64,000 nt of DNA from Ichthyenterobacterium magnum (GTDB lineage Bacteria; Bacteroidota; Bacteroidia; Flavobacteriales; Flavobacteriaceae). A program made the translations under genes and the position numbers. The notes under the pieces were generated by a model. That model worked only from the letters and a program-made list of their open reading frames with translations, ran no database searches and was not told where the DNA came from. The number at the start of each line of letters is the position of its first letter. The first letter of the stretch is position 1. The stretch covers positions 186,001 through 250,000 of the forward strand of contig NZ_RAQJ01000004.1 in the NCBI RefSeq assembly GCF_003610635.1. The letters are read 5' to 3'. This document shows positions 52,468 to 61,156 of the stretch, one piece after another.

Positions 52468-53410
52468 AAATAGCTTTCACCCAATGTTCAATTTTATATT
52501 TAGTTAGTATAGAATCTTCAATTTCAACATAAGGTGAATTAACAAATTCATCAGGAATTTTAATATCATGCTCATCTACAACTAAAATATTTTGTGGGCT
52601 ATAAAAATCATAATTTACAATATCCTTATTAGTTGTAATCAGTTTTTTACGATGACCAAGGGCTTCAAAAATTCTAAATGATAATCCTACCTGCTCTGTA
52701 CGCTGTATTTCTACAATAATTTTTGATGCCTTTATTAATTCTGAAACCTCAGTAATTGACTTTTGAGTCGTTATTATCTTCACATGTTCTGCAGGCATAT
52801 CACTACCATTGTAAACTTGAATATTATAACTCCAGTTTTTTCTTTTAAAATATCCAGCTAAAGTTTCAATAAGAGGAAAGCGATAATCGTTAGTAGAAAT
52901 ATTAAAAAACAAATACTTTGGGCTTTTGTTTTTGCTTTCATCAAAAATATAATTTGTTAAAAACTCAAAGCTGTAAGTATTAACATCTAATTTATCGTAG
53001 CTATAGATAGTATCAAAAAAAGGGATTATATCTACCTTTCTAGGAAATCGCCTAGTACTATCGTAGTAGTAGGCAATGAATTTTTCTGTTTTATTTTTTA
53101 AAAACTTTAATGTATCATCATTCAATAAATCTGGACGAATGACAAAGATAATATTTTGCTTTGCTAAGGCAGAAACATCTTTTTTTACACGATCGAAAAC
53201 AAAGGTTTTCTTTAGGTTTTTTCCAAAGATTTTAGAAATAAAGTTTCTAGCTTTATGGAAGTTGTTTCGATACTCAAAAGAAGGTTTATCTAAATAAAGT
53301 ATGTTTGCTTCAATATTAGCAAATTTATCTAATGCGTTTTTAATATGCGCTGTATAACCAAATGCAAATGGTGCAACAATAAGCACCTTTTGAGAGTTTC
53401 TGTTATTCAT
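52457..53410 (-). CDS. Putative glycosyltransferase or core-biosynthesis protein, family uncertain
   Basis: 317 residues. KVLIVAPFAFGYTAHIKNAL opens a Rossmann-like fold. The second half contains GLSFRIFEALGHRKKLITTN, reminiscent of the donor-site helix of GT-B enzymes, but the key acidic pattern is not certain. It resembles proteins annotated as LPS core biosynthesis RfaS-like or capsular glycan proteins. It shares an operon with the methyltransferase gene (4-bp gap). I regard sugar transfer as likely from fold and context only. Confidence 0.55.
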   Translation of the reverse strand: MNNRNSQKVLIVAPFAFGYTAHIKNALDKFANIEANILYLDKPSFEYRNNFHKARNFISKIFGKNLKKTFVFDRVKKDVSALAKQNIIFVIRPDLLNDDTLKFLKNKTEKFIAYYYDSTRRFPRKVDIIPFFDTIYSYDKLDVNTYSFEFLTNYIFDESKNKSPKYLFFNISTNDYRFPLIETLAGYFKRKNWSYNIQVYNGSDMPAEHVKIITTQKSITEVSELIKASKIIVEIQRTEQVGLSFRIFEALGHRKKLITTNKDIVNYDFYSPQNILVVDEHDIKIPDEFVNSPYVEIEDSILTKYKIEHWVKAIFNP

Positions 53411-53414
53411 ACTT

Positions 53415-54011
53415 TTAAACTATAATTCCCAATCCATTGTGATATGGATAATTATATACATTTTTACCTGTAGCTTTGGCTATATCTATTACAGCTCGCC
53501 TTACTTCTGGAAAACTTTCTGTATCATGAAAAACAGTGCACTTACTATGCTGAGCAGCCCACAAACCGCACTCAAAAGTTTCTTTATAATTATGAACAAT
53601 ATCTACATGAGAAAAATCGTAGTTGCGTGTATCTTCTTTTATCCAATCTCTATAATCAGACTTTACCAATTTTATATTTTCGAATTTAGATAATGATGCT
53701 TTGGTTTTCTCATAATGATCACCCTTATGATCTGTATGCTCATCACCGATAAAAATATCTACACCAACAACTTCTTTAAAGTAGTTAGAAAATACAACTG
53801 ATGAATACCCAAACTCAACACCAAACTCTATACATGAATCGTTTCCTATACTAAATCTATCTATTATATCTTCAATAATTAGCTCTAAACCTTCCCAAGC
53901 TGTAACAATCTCAATCATTTTAGAAGGCTTTGTTTTTCTATTAGGAATATAAGTTTCAATTGGTAATCTCTTGTGCAGGAAGTATTTTTTTAGTTTAGAT
54001 CTTAGTCCCAT
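53415..54011 (-). CDS. SAM-dependent methyltransferase-like protein (Methyltransf_24-type)
   Basis: 198 residues. CIEFGVEFGYSSVVFSNYF is the SAM-binding glycine loop, VVGVDIFIGDEH the strand-2 acidic residue, and DIVHNYKETFECGLWAAQHS with CTVFHDTESFPEVRRAV the later core. This is the short methyltransferase type often found in glycan clusters. Target not known. It precedes the putative glycosyltransferase gene with 4 bp between them. Confidence 0.75.
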   Translation of the reverse strand: MGLRSKLKKYFLHKRLPIETYIPNRKTKPSKMIEIVTAWEGLELIIEDIIDRFSIGNDSCIEFGVEFGYSSVVFSNYFKEVVGVDIFIGDEHTDHKGDHYEKTKASLSKFENIKLVKSDYRDWIKEDTRNYDFSHVDIVHNYKETFECGLWAAQHSKCTVFHDTESFPEVRRAVIDIAKATGKNVYNYPYHNGLGIIV

Positions 54012-54061
54012 TTTAAAAATTATGAATTTATGTAAAAATAAAAAAACAATATAAATTTATG

Positions 54062-54069
54062 TAGTTTTG
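54062..54069 (+). promoter_or_regulatory. -7 box of the GT2 gene at 54086
   Basis: TAGTTTTG, exact TAnnTTTG, 16 bp before the ATG. No -33 TTG. Confidence 0.4.
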
Positions 54070-54085
54070 TTTAATTAAAACCATC

Positions 54086-54988
54086 ATGAAAGATATCTCT
54101 GTAATCATCATAAATTATAATACAGCAAGCTATACATTAGATTGCATAAAATCGGTGATTGCATTTACAGATAAAGTCTTAAATTTTGAGATTATTGTAA
54201 TCGATAATAACTCAAAAAAAGATGATTATATACATTTAAAAAACAATTTACCAAAAGCAGATAATATATTACTACACAGAAGTCCAATTAATACTGGATT
54301 TGGTGGTGGTAATATGTTAGGTATTCAGTTTGCAAATGCAACCTATTTATTATTTTTAAATAACGATGCGTTTTTACAAAACGATTGCTTATCGATACTT
54401 TTTAAATATATGCAGTCACATCTTGATGTTGGTGTGTCTACAGCTCAAAACTATGATGAACATGGTAAACATGTTATTTCTTTTGATCATAACAAGGGCC
54501 TAAGAAAATTAATTTTTGGACGTAGTTTTTTAGAGAAAAACTTTTCTAAAAACCATCCGAAACGCAAAAAACACTACACCAATCCTATTACTGTTAATTT
54601 TGTAAATGGTGCTTTCATGTTTTTTAGAAGTGATATTTTTGCAAAAGTTGGAGGGTTTGACACGAACACCTTTTTATATTTTGAAGAAATGGATATTTGC
54701 TATAGAATGCGAAAGTTTAACTTTAAAAGTGTACTCGTACCTGAAGCAAAAATCACACATTATCAAGGTGCTAGCACAGGAACATCAAAACCAATTAGTA
54801 AGGAAGGTTTACTATCATATATGTACGTGATTAAAAAAAATTACTCATATATAAAATACCTGCTTATTAGAATTTATTATTGTTTAACCTTTATTTTAAA
54901 ACCAAAAAAATGGTATCTATTATCTACCATTTTAAAAGGTGCTCATATATCTGAATCCTTAAAACAAAATCAAAAAATTTCATTTTAG
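54086..54988 (+). CDS. Glycosyltransferase family 2 (rhamnosyltransferase-like)
   Basis: 300 residues. ISVIIINYNTASYTLDCI, EIIVIDNNSKKDD, NTGFGGGNMLGIQFA and LFLNNDAFLQ are hallmarks of the rhamnosyltransferase-like GT2 subgroup. FVNGAFMFFRSDIF and YFEEMDICYRMR form the acceptor/catalytic part. A hydrophobic stretch near residues 250-275 may anchor it. Single gene, ending 6 bp from the convergent GT4 stop. Confidence 0.88.
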   Translation: MKDISVIIINYNTASYTLDCIKSVIAFTDKVLNFEIIVIDNNSKKDDYIHLKNNLPKADNILLHRSPINTGFGGGNMLGIQFANATYLLFLNNDAFLQNDCLSILFKYMQSHLDVGVSTAQNYDEHGKHVISFDHNKGLRKLIFGRSFLEKNFSKNHPKRKKHYTNPITVNFVNGAFMFFRSDIFAKVGGFDTNTFLYFEEMDICYRMRKFNFKSVLVPEAKITHYQGASTGTSKPISKEGLLSYMYVIKKNYSYIKYLLIRIYYCLTFILKPKKWYLLSTILKGAHISESLKQNQKISF

Positions 54989-54994
54989 ATACTA

Positions 54995-55978
54995 TTATTT
55001 TCTCTTATCCTTTTTCTTTTTCTTTCGCTTCCTTTTATTCATTCTATAATTCTGGTACCAACTTGCGAATACTAATTTTACAGCTCCTCTTTTTTTAGTT
55101 ACAGATGATGCATAGCTTAAAATTTTGTCTGTTTGCAAATCAATATTAAATTCTTTTAATGCTAATTCTCTTAATAAATCGCCATCTTCTTTTTTATACT
55201 TCTTTAATTCTAACATTAAATCTTGAGTAGATAATTCTAATTGCGAATAACGACCTGAACAATTTTTTTCTACACACTTATAAACTAATTCTGGAGTCAT
55301 GTAACCATCTGCAAATGATTTAAAATATGGGCGTTCATCAAAAACTAAAACTGTCCTTCCGCAAGCCATAGCTTCATAAGCCGATCGTCCTAAACCAATA
55401 ACCAAATCGGCTTTGTTAATCATATTTTCTACATGCCATATTGGATTTTCATTTTTGTTCAATTTTGAAAATTGCAAGCCTAAAGCATCACAAGCAATCT
55501 TAATTTTATCATTAGCAATTTCTGATTGGCTTAAACTTAAAACATTTTTTAATTTAGGATTAATTGAATTAATAACTTTATATCTGTCACAATTAATTCC
55601 GTTTACAACAATCTCAGAATCAAAGCCTAATCCTTTTAAATGATCTTTTACCTCTTTAGATATACTAATGTAACCATCGGCATAAGCAGAAGGCTGTTCT
55701 TCTTTTGGAAAAATACCATGGCATGTTTGTATTATTTTACCTCTTCTACTTAAATAATTTACGCAAGTATTATGATTTGCTAGAATCAAATCATACTTAG
55801 ATTTAGACATAAATTTCACATTTAAATCTTTTTCTATTCTTTTAGATACTGCGCCTTTAAAAAAAGTAAAATATTCTACATTATACCCTTTTTTAATTAA
55901 TACATTAATTAATGCATAAGTATAAGTTTCTGAGCCACCAACTCTCTTAAGATGGTTATTGGCTACTAAGATGGTCAT
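54995..55978 (-). CDS. Glycosyltransferase family 4-like protein with poly-basic tail
   Basis: 327 residues. GGSETYTYALINVLIKKGY is the GT-B acceptor-loop opening, CHGIFPKEEQPSAYADGYIS and IVVNGINCDRYKVI follow, and VIGLGRSAYEAMACGRTVLV gives the donor-site helix with the acidic residues. The C-terminus is an extreme run of Lys and Arg (about 20 of the last 24 residues), encoded by a pure A/G-rich tract prone to slippage. Such a tail may bind acidic lipids. Last gene of the glycan cluster. Confidence 0.82.
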   Translation of the reverse strand: MTILVANNHLKRVGGSETYTYALINVLIKKGYNVEYFTFFKGAVSKRIEKDLNVKFMSKSKYDLILANHNTCVNYLSRRGKIIQTCHGIFPKEEQPSAYADGYISISKEVKDHLKGLGFDSEIVVNGINCDRYKVINSINPKLKNVLSLSQSEIANDKIKIACDALGLQFSKLNKNENPIWHVENMINKADLVIGLGRSAYEAMACGRTVLVFDERPYFKSFADGYMTPELVYKCVEKNCSGRYSQLELSTQDLMLELKKYKKEDGDLLRELALKEFNIDLQTDKILSYASSVTKKRGAVKLVFASWYQNYRMNKRKRKKKKKDKRK

Positions 55979-56031
55979 GTCTGGTTATAAGTGTTAATGA
56001 AGTAAAAGTACGCATATCAATTAAAATAAAT

Positions 56032-56039
56032 TAATTTTG
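56032..56039 (+). promoter_or_regulatory. -7 box of the Sua5/YciO gene
   Basis: TAATTTTG, exact TAnnTTTG, 17 bp before ATG 56057. Confidence 0.5.
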
Positions 56040-56056
56040 CAGTATAATAATTGCTA

Positions 56057-56617
56057 ATGCAAGAAGATATTACTCAAACTTTAAATATTTTAAGCTCTGG
56101 TAAGCTTATCCTCTATCCTACAGATACGGTTTGGGGAATAGGTTGTGATGCTACTAATATTGATGCGGTAAAAAAAATATACCAATTAAAACAACGAGAA
56201 AACTCTAAAGCTTTAATTTGTTTGGTTGCAAATGATGCTATGCTTAAAAAACATATACCTGAAATCCATAATACTGCTTTAGATATAATTAAATTAGCAG
56301 TTAAACCAACAACAATAATCTATAATAATCCAAAAGGGTTAGCAAGTAATTTAATTGCTAAAGACAACTCTGTAGCAATCAGAATCCCTAAAAATGAATT
56401 TTGCCTAGAACTCATCCGTCAATTTGGTAAACCTATCGTTTCTACATCAGCAAATATTTCTGGAGAACCAACACCAAAATCATTTAAAGAAATAAGCAAA
56501 GAGATTTTAAAAGGTGTTGACTATGTCGTAAATTTGCCAGACGAAAAAAACGAAGCAAAACCATCTTCGATTATTAAAATAAGTAATGATGGAAATGTAA
56601 AAGTTATTCGTGAATAA
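56057..56617 (+). CDS. L-threonylcarbamoyladenylate synthase (Sua5/YciO family)
   Basis: 186 residues from ATG 56057 (an in-frame TTG lies 6 bp upstream). Makes threonylcarbamoyl-AMP from threonine, bicarbonate and ATP for tRNA t6A. Motifs: ILYPTDTVWGIGCDATN, KQRENSKALICLV and STSANISGEPTPKS. Short form without the C-terminal Sua5 domain. The CCA transferase gene is 25 bp downstream, making a tRNA-maturation pair. Confidence 0.93.
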   Translation: MQEDITQTLNILSSGKLILYPTDTVWGIGCDATNIDAVKKIYQLKQRENSKALICLVANDAMLKKHIPEIHNTALDIIKLAVKPTTIIYNNPKGLASNLIAKDNSVAIRIPKNEFCLELIRQFGKPIVSTSANISGEPTPKSFKEISKEILKGVDYVVNLPDEKNEAKPSSIIKISNDGNVKVIRE

Positions 56618-56642
56618 AATCCAATAAAATTGGAATTTAAAC

Positions 56643-58058
56643 ATGAACTATAAACAAGCCTTACAACATAATATTTTTAAAATAATATCTCAATCTGCAA
56701 AAGCATTACATGTAGATTGTTATGTTATTGGTGGTTTTGTTAGAGATCACATTTTACAAAGAGGAGTAGCAAAAGACATAGATATTGTTGCCATTGGCAA
56801 TGGTATAGAACTAGCCAAAGAAGTTGCAAAAAACTTACCTAACAACCCAAAAGTTCAAGTTTTTAAAACTTACGGAACTGCTATGTTACGCTATGACAAT
56901 ATAGAAATTGAATTTGTAGGTGCTCGCAAAGAGAGTTACAACGAAAGCAGTAGAAACCCTGTTGTAGAAAACGGAACACTTCAAGATGACCAAAACAGAA
57001 GAGACTTTTCAATTAATGCATTAGCTTTAGATTTAAACGACGAAAACTTTGGTGATTTATTAGACCCATTTAATGGTATTCAGGATTTAGATAAGAAAAT
57101 CATTCGTACCCCTTTAAATCCTGATATTACATATAGTGATGATCCATTGCGTATGATGAGAGCAATTCGGTTTGCTTCACAATTAAATTTTAAAATTGAA
57201 AGTGAATCTCTAGAAGCTATATCAAGAAATAATGAACGCATAAAAATTATAACTAAAGAACGTATAGTTGTCGAGCTTAATAAAATATTAGAAAGTCCTA
57301 AACCATCTATTGGTTTCTTATTACTAGAACAAACTGGTTTATTGCAATATATTTTGCCAGAGCTAACAGCTCTAAAAGGTATAGATGAAGTAGATGGACA
57401 AAAACACAAAGATAATTTCTATCATACTCTAGAAGTTGTCGATAACATCTCTAAACACACCAATAATCTTTGGTTACGTTGGGCTGCATTATTACATGAT
57501 ATTGGTAAAGCGCCAACAAAAAAGTTTAGTAAAAAAGTTGGCTGGACATTTCATGCTCACGAGTTTGAAGGATCAAAAATGGTATATCGTCTTTTTAAAA
57601 GACTTAAAATGCCGCTTAATGATAAAATGAAATTTGTACAAAAAATGGTGTTTATGAGCTCTAGACCAATAGTGCTTGCTCAAGACATTGTTACAGATTC
57701 AGCTGTTCGCCGTTTAGTTTTTGATGCTGGAGATTATGTTGATGATTTAATGACTTTATGTGAGGCAGATATCACAACCAAGAACCCTAAAAAATTCAAC
57801 AAATACCACAACAACTTTAAGATTGTAAGGCAAAAAATAATTGAAGTAGAAGAACGTGATCACGTGCGCAACTTTCAACCTCCAGTTTCTGGTGAAGAAA
57901 TCATGAAAGCTTTTAACTTAAAACCATCAAAAGAAATTGGTATCATTAAAGAACACATTAAAGAAGCTATTTTAGAAGGTGATATACCTAATGAATATGA
58001 TGCAGCTTATCAATTAATGCTAGAAAAAGGGAAACAATTAGGACTTACAGTTAATTAG
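56643..58058 (+). CDS. cca: CCA tRNA nucleotidyltransferase with HD domain
   Basis: 471 residues. Adds or repairs the 3' CCA of tRNA. The class II nucleotidyltransferase head has GGFVRDHILQ and KDIDIVAIGNG (metal Asp pair), the neck has DDQNRRDFSINALA, and DDPLRMMRAIRFA follows. The tail carries an HD phosphohydrolase domain (LLHDIGKAPTKKF, TFHAHEFEGS), so 2',3'-cyclic phosphodiesterase or phosphatase activity is possible. Whether this enzyme adds CC, A or the full CCA cannot be told. Confidence 0.92.
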   Translation: MNYKQALQHNIFKIISQSAKALHVDCYVIGGFVRDHILQRGVAKDIDIVAIGNGIELAKEVAKNLPNNPKVQVFKTYGTAMLRYDNIEIEFVGARKESYNESSRNPVVENGTLQDDQNRRDFSINALALDLNDENFGDLLDPFNGIQDLDKKIIRTPLNPDITYSDDPLRMMRAIRFASQLNFKIESESLEAISRNNERIKIITKERIVVELNKILESPKPSIGFLLLEQTGLLQYILPELTALKGIDEVDGQKHKDNFYHTLEVVDNISKHTNNLWLRWAALLHDIGKAPTKKFSKKVGWTFHAHEFEGSKMVYRLFKRLKMPLNDKMKFVQKMVFMSSRPIVLAQDIVTDSAVRRLVFDAGDYVDDLMTLCEADITTKNPKKFNKYHNNFKIVRQKIIEVEERDHVRNFQPPVSGEEIMKAFNLKPSKEIGIIKEHIKEAILEGDIPNEYDAAYQLMLEKGKQLGLTVN

Positions 58059-58066
58059 TAATTAAA

Positions 58067-58522
58067 ATGATAGAACTAATTAAAACAGATTCAAATAATT
58101 TAGGTTTTATAAATTTAGTAAAACAATTAGATGCTTATTTAAAAACTACTGATGGCAATGAACACGATTTTTACCATCAGTTTAATAACATTGATGTTTT
58201 AAATCATGTAATTATTGCTCGTTATAATAACAAAACTGTAGGTTGTGGTGCTTTTAAGGAATTTGATAAAGATAGTGTTGAAATTAAACGTATGTACACA
58301 CTACCAGAAAAAAGAGGAAAAGGTGTAGCTTCAAAAATTTTGTTTGAACTAGAACTTTGGTCTAAAAATTTAGGTTACAAAAATTGTTTTTTAGAAACAG
58401 GTAAGCGACAAGTTGAAGCTGTTCAGTTTTACAAAAAAAATAATTATAAACGTATCCCAAATTATGGTCAATATATAGACATGGAAAATAGCCTTTGCTT
58501 TAAAAAAGAATTAAATAAATGA
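58067..58522 (+). CDS. GNAT family N-acetyltransferase
   Basis: 151 residues. VEIKRMYTLPEKRGKGVASKIL is the acetyl-CoA loop (RxxGxA) and GYKNCFLETGKRQVEAVQFYKKNNYKRI is motif B with the NAT ending. Gene spacing is 8 bp after cca and a 4-bp overlap (ATGA) with the heme synthase, so it is transcribed in the same run. Substrate not assignable. Confidence 0.88.
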   Translation: MIELIKTDSNNLGFINLVKQLDAYLKTTDGNEHDFYHQFNNIDVLNHVIIARYNNKTVGCGAFKEFDKDSVEIKRMYTLPEKRGKGVASKILFELELWSKNLGYKNCFLETGKRQVEAVQFYKKNNYKRIPNYGQYIDMENSLCFKKELNK

Positions 58523-59535
58523 AAAAAGACAATAAAAAAGTTATCTACTGGCTATTATTAGGTTGCTTACTTATTTTTATTATGGTTGTTGTTGGCGGCA
58601 TTACTAGATTAACACATTCTGGTTTATCTATTTCTAATTACAAGCTTATTTCTGGAACCATACCGCCTATAAATGAGGTTGAATGGCAAGAGGCTTTTGA
58701 TTTATATAAGCAATATCCAGAGTATAACAAATTAAACACCCATTTTACGCTTCAAGATTTTAAAGACATTTATTTTTGGGAATGGCTTCATCGTGTAATT
58801 GGTCGTTTTATAGGTGTCGTTTTTATACTTCCATTTTTATTCTTTCTTGCCACAAAACAACTAACAAAGTCAACCATAAAAAAATCTATTATTCTTTTAA
58901 TCCTTGGTGGTTTTCAAGGTTTTTTAGGATGGTATATGGTAAAAAGTGGTTTAGTAGATAATCCAGACGTAAGTCATTATAGATTAGCAGCGCACTTAAC
59001 AACAGCTTTTATAACATTTGCTTACACCTTTTGGGTGGCGTTAGATTTAATGTTCCCAAATAAAAAACAAATTAATAAACGCTTTAGAAATTTAGTAAGA
59101 ATTGGCTTAGGAGTTTTATTACTTCAAATTATTTATGGCGCGTTTGTAGCAGGTTTAGATGCAGGATTTATACATAACCATTGGCCAATGATGAGCGAAA
59201 ACAAATGGATTCATGAAACTGTTTATATCGAACAAAATCCACTATATAAAAACTTTATAGAAGGCAAAAGTGGTGTGCAATTTATTCATAGAATGCTAGC
59301 TTACATTGTTGTACTATTTATAATGATTATTTGGTATAAAGCAAAGCAAATGCCACTAAATAACAACCAAACAAAAGGAGTTAATGCCTTATTTATAATG
59401 GTTGGTGTACAATTTTTACTTGGCGTACTTACACTTATATTTCAGGTACCTGTCTGGCTTGGTGTTGCCCATCAAATTGGTGCTTTTATATTATTATCTG
59501 CCATGACATTTACCTTACATCGCTTTAGCAAATAA
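58519..59535 (+). CDS. ctaA: Heme A synthase, COX15/CtaA family
   Basis: 338 residues, eight membrane segments in two four-helix bundles. Converts heme O to heme A for cytochrome oxidase. Each bundle has its conserved His pair: GGITRLTHSGLSIS and WEWLHRVIGR in the first, FIHRMLAYIV and GVAHQIGAF in the second, plus SHYRLAAHL and an intervening loop with WPMM. The length is typical of the type seen in Bacteroidota. It overlaps the GNAT gene by 4 bp. Confidence 0.93.
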   Translation: MKKDNKKVIYWLLLGCLLIFIMVVVGGITRLTHSGLSISNYKLISGTIPPINEVEWQEAFDLYKQYPEYNKLNTHFTLQDFKDIYFWEWLHRVIGRFIGVVFILPFLFFLATKQLTKSTIKKSIILLILGGFQGFLGWYMVKSGLVDNPDVSHYRLAAHLTTAFITFAYTFWVALDLMFPNKKQINKRFRNLVRIGLGVLLLQIIYGAFVAGLDAGFIHNHWPMMSENKWIHETVYIEQNPLYKNFIEGKSGVQFIHRMLAYIVVLFIMIIWYKAKQMPLNNNQTKGVNALFIMVGVQFLLGVLTLIFQVPVWLGVAHQIGAFILLSAMTFTLHRFSK

Positions 59536-59547
59536 TCTAAAAATAAT

Positions 59548-59555
59548 TATCTTTG
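59548..59555 (+). promoter_or_regulatory. -7 box 4 bp before the ATG at 59560
   Basis: TATCTTTG, exact consensus. With only 4 bp to the ATG the transcript is predicted to be leaderless. Confidence 0.55.
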
Positions 59556-59559
59556 CAGC

Positions 59560-60078
59560 ATGATTTACAGATTCAGAGTTATACTCGATAATGATACCGA
59601 AGATGATATTTTTCGTGATTTAGAAATTCGCGAAACTGATACATTAGAAGACTTGCATAACATTATTACTCAATCTTTTGGGTTTGATGGATTAGAAATG
59701 GCATCGTTTTATTTAAGCAACGACGCTTGGGAACAAGGTGAAGAAATATCTATGTTTGATGTAAGCGAAGGCAATAATAGTGTTCGTTTAATGAATGAAA
59801 CAAGCATTAATAGTGTAGTTCATGAAGCTCAAACAAAACTTATTTATGTTTACGATTTTTTAAACATGTGGACATTTTTAGTAGAATTAGCTGAAATTGT
59901 TGAGGAAACTTCTAGTACTGATTACCCTAATCTAATGTTTGTAAATGGACAAGTACCTACTGAAGCACCAGAAAAATCTTTTGAAGCCGAAGACCCATTA
60001 GGTAGTTATAATGAGTTTGATGACGAATTGGATATTGATGATTACGACAATCTTGATTTTGATGAAAATTGGAATTAA
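59560..60078 (+). CDS. Plasmid pRiA4b ORF-3-like (IS1096 passenger TnpR-like) family protein
   Basis: 172 residues. MIYRFRVILDNDTEDDIFRDLEI with TLEDLHNIITQSFGFDGLEM is the signature of the pRiA4b ORF3-like fold, widely mis-named after an IS1096 passenger gene. The C-terminal third is very acidic (DELDIDDYDNLDFDENWN). It is a chromosomal, stand-alone gene with its own promoter and terminator and no transposon ends near. Function unknown. Calling it mobile-element-derived would be wrong here. Confidence 0.85.
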   Translation: MIYRFRVILDNDTEDDIFRDLEIRETDTLEDLHNIITQSFGFDGLEMASFYLSNDAWEQGEEISMFDVSEGNNSVRLMNETSINSVVHEAQTKLIYVYDFLNMWTFLVELAEIVEETSSTDYPNLMFVNGQVPTEAPEKSFEAEDPLGSYNEFDDELDIDDYDNLDFDENWN

Positions 60079-60079
60079 A

Positions 60080-60117
60080 ATATTAGACAAACACTAGTAA
60101 AAGTGCTTGTCTAATAT
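60080..60117 (+). terminator. Terminator of the pRiA4b ORF3-like gene
   Basis: A 16-bp stem (60080-60095 with 60102-60117, one G-T pair; core TTAGACAAACACT) starts right after the stop. The minus-strand genes end 30 bp further on. Confidence 0.85.
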
Positions 60118-60146
60118 CTCAAAACTATTATATATAATATCTTTTA

Positions 60147-60353
60147 CTAATCTTTAGTATTAAAGTAGATTCCAAATATGTTCTTTCTTATCAAATTACC
60201 AATATAAAACACAAAAACTCCAATAACATAATAGATAGCGTATTGATAAAATGACTTAAGATTTAATGTCTTTATAAAATACTCCCCAATGATTGATAAA
60301 AGAGGCATAATAAAGATAATAAAATAATCTGTAAACTTATATTTATCTTTCAT
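60147..60353 (-). CDS. Small two-helix membrane protein; candidate immunity partner
   Basis: 68 residues with two hydrophobic helices (about 9-27 and 38-56) and charged ends. No family recognised. It starts 11 bp after the stop of the glycine-zipper lipoprotein on the same strand, which mirrors the arrangement at 22817-24119. Immunity function is inferred from that parallel alone. Confidence 0.5.
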   Translation of the reverse strand: MKDKYKFTDYFIIFIMPLLSIIGEYFIKTLNLKSFYQYAIYYVIGVFVFYIGNLIRKNIFGIYFNTKD

Positions 60354-60364
60354 AATTCACTTTT

Positions 60365-61156
60365 TTAACCAAAAATCATACAACCAAGCCAACCTAATAT
60401 ATACCCCTTAGTAAAGCCAGCTAGACCTCCTACAACTGCTCCAATAACAGCACCAGCACCTCCAGCTGGAATAGACCCAATACCAAGACCCAACACTACA
60501 CCTGTGAGCCCACCACCTATAGCACCGCTAATCATACCAAAAACTCCAGACATAATTCCTGCAACTAATCCCACTTGATTACAGTCTGACCCTCTCAATA
60601 ATAATATTAAATCTGGCTCCGCTACTTCAATTAGAGCTATACCCAAATTAAACAGTTCTAATTCAGGATAGTGCTTAACATCTTTCTTAAATTGATTTTT
60701 AATACTAATTAATTCATCAATATCATTTTGATTTGCAGCATTTAATAAGTTTACTGCATAACTTTTTTGAATTGCTGTTAAAAACTCTGCATTATTTATT
60801 TTTTGTTCATTAACAACTATTTCATTAAATTGATTAAAATCTTCTTTAACAATATCAACTTCCAACCTTAGCCTTTCACTAGTATTAGTAAGTATTTCGT
60901 TATTTTCTATCCAAAACTTATCTTCTAATTCTGACTCGTTTGTAGATTCAACATCAATTGACTCATCAAAAAACATATTTGAAGCATCAATTAATTGATT
61001 AGAAATAAACAAGGCATCAGAATACGAAAGATAATAATTGGAAGCTCTTCTATATAGCTCTTGATTTTCCACAACATTATTTTCAATTTCATTAGTCACA
61101 ACCTCTTCTGTATTACATGAAACAATAAAAAGAGAACAACTAAATACTATAAACAT
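60365..61156 (-). CDS. Lipoprotein with glycine-zipper hydrophobic tail; candidate pore-forming or envelope toxin
   Basis: 263 residues from ATG 61156. The lipobox is LFIVSC (Cys14), but the signal lacks the basic N-terminus such peptides normally have; see the frame fragment at 61157-61214. The middle is Asn/Glu-rich and helical. The last 75 residues contain 24 Gly in glycine-zipper pattern (GAIGGGLTGVVLGLGIG, GAVIGAVVGGLAG) framed by two Cys (GSDC near its start, GC near the end). This resembles membrane-inserting bacteriocin or lipoprotein tails. Function not recognised. The small membrane protein gene is 11 bp downstream. Confidence 0.55.
   Translation of the reverse strand: MFIVFSCSLFIVSCNTEEVVTNEIENNVVENQELYRRASNYYLSYSDALFISNQLIDASNMFFDESIDVESTNESELEDKFWIENNEILTNTSERLRLEVDIVKEDFNQFNEIVVNEQKINNAEFLTAIQKSYAVNLLNAANQNDIDELISIKNQFKKDVKHYPELELFNLGIALIEVAEPDLILLLRGSDCNQVGLVAGIMSGVFGMISGAIGGGLTGVVLGLGIGSIPAGGAGAVIGAVVGGLAGFTKGYILGWLGCMIFG

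Noticed and set aside
59560-60078. Mobile-element gene (IS1096 passenger name)
   Set aside because: The family name is historical. No inverted repeats, target duplications or transposase are near, and the gene has its own promoter and terminator.
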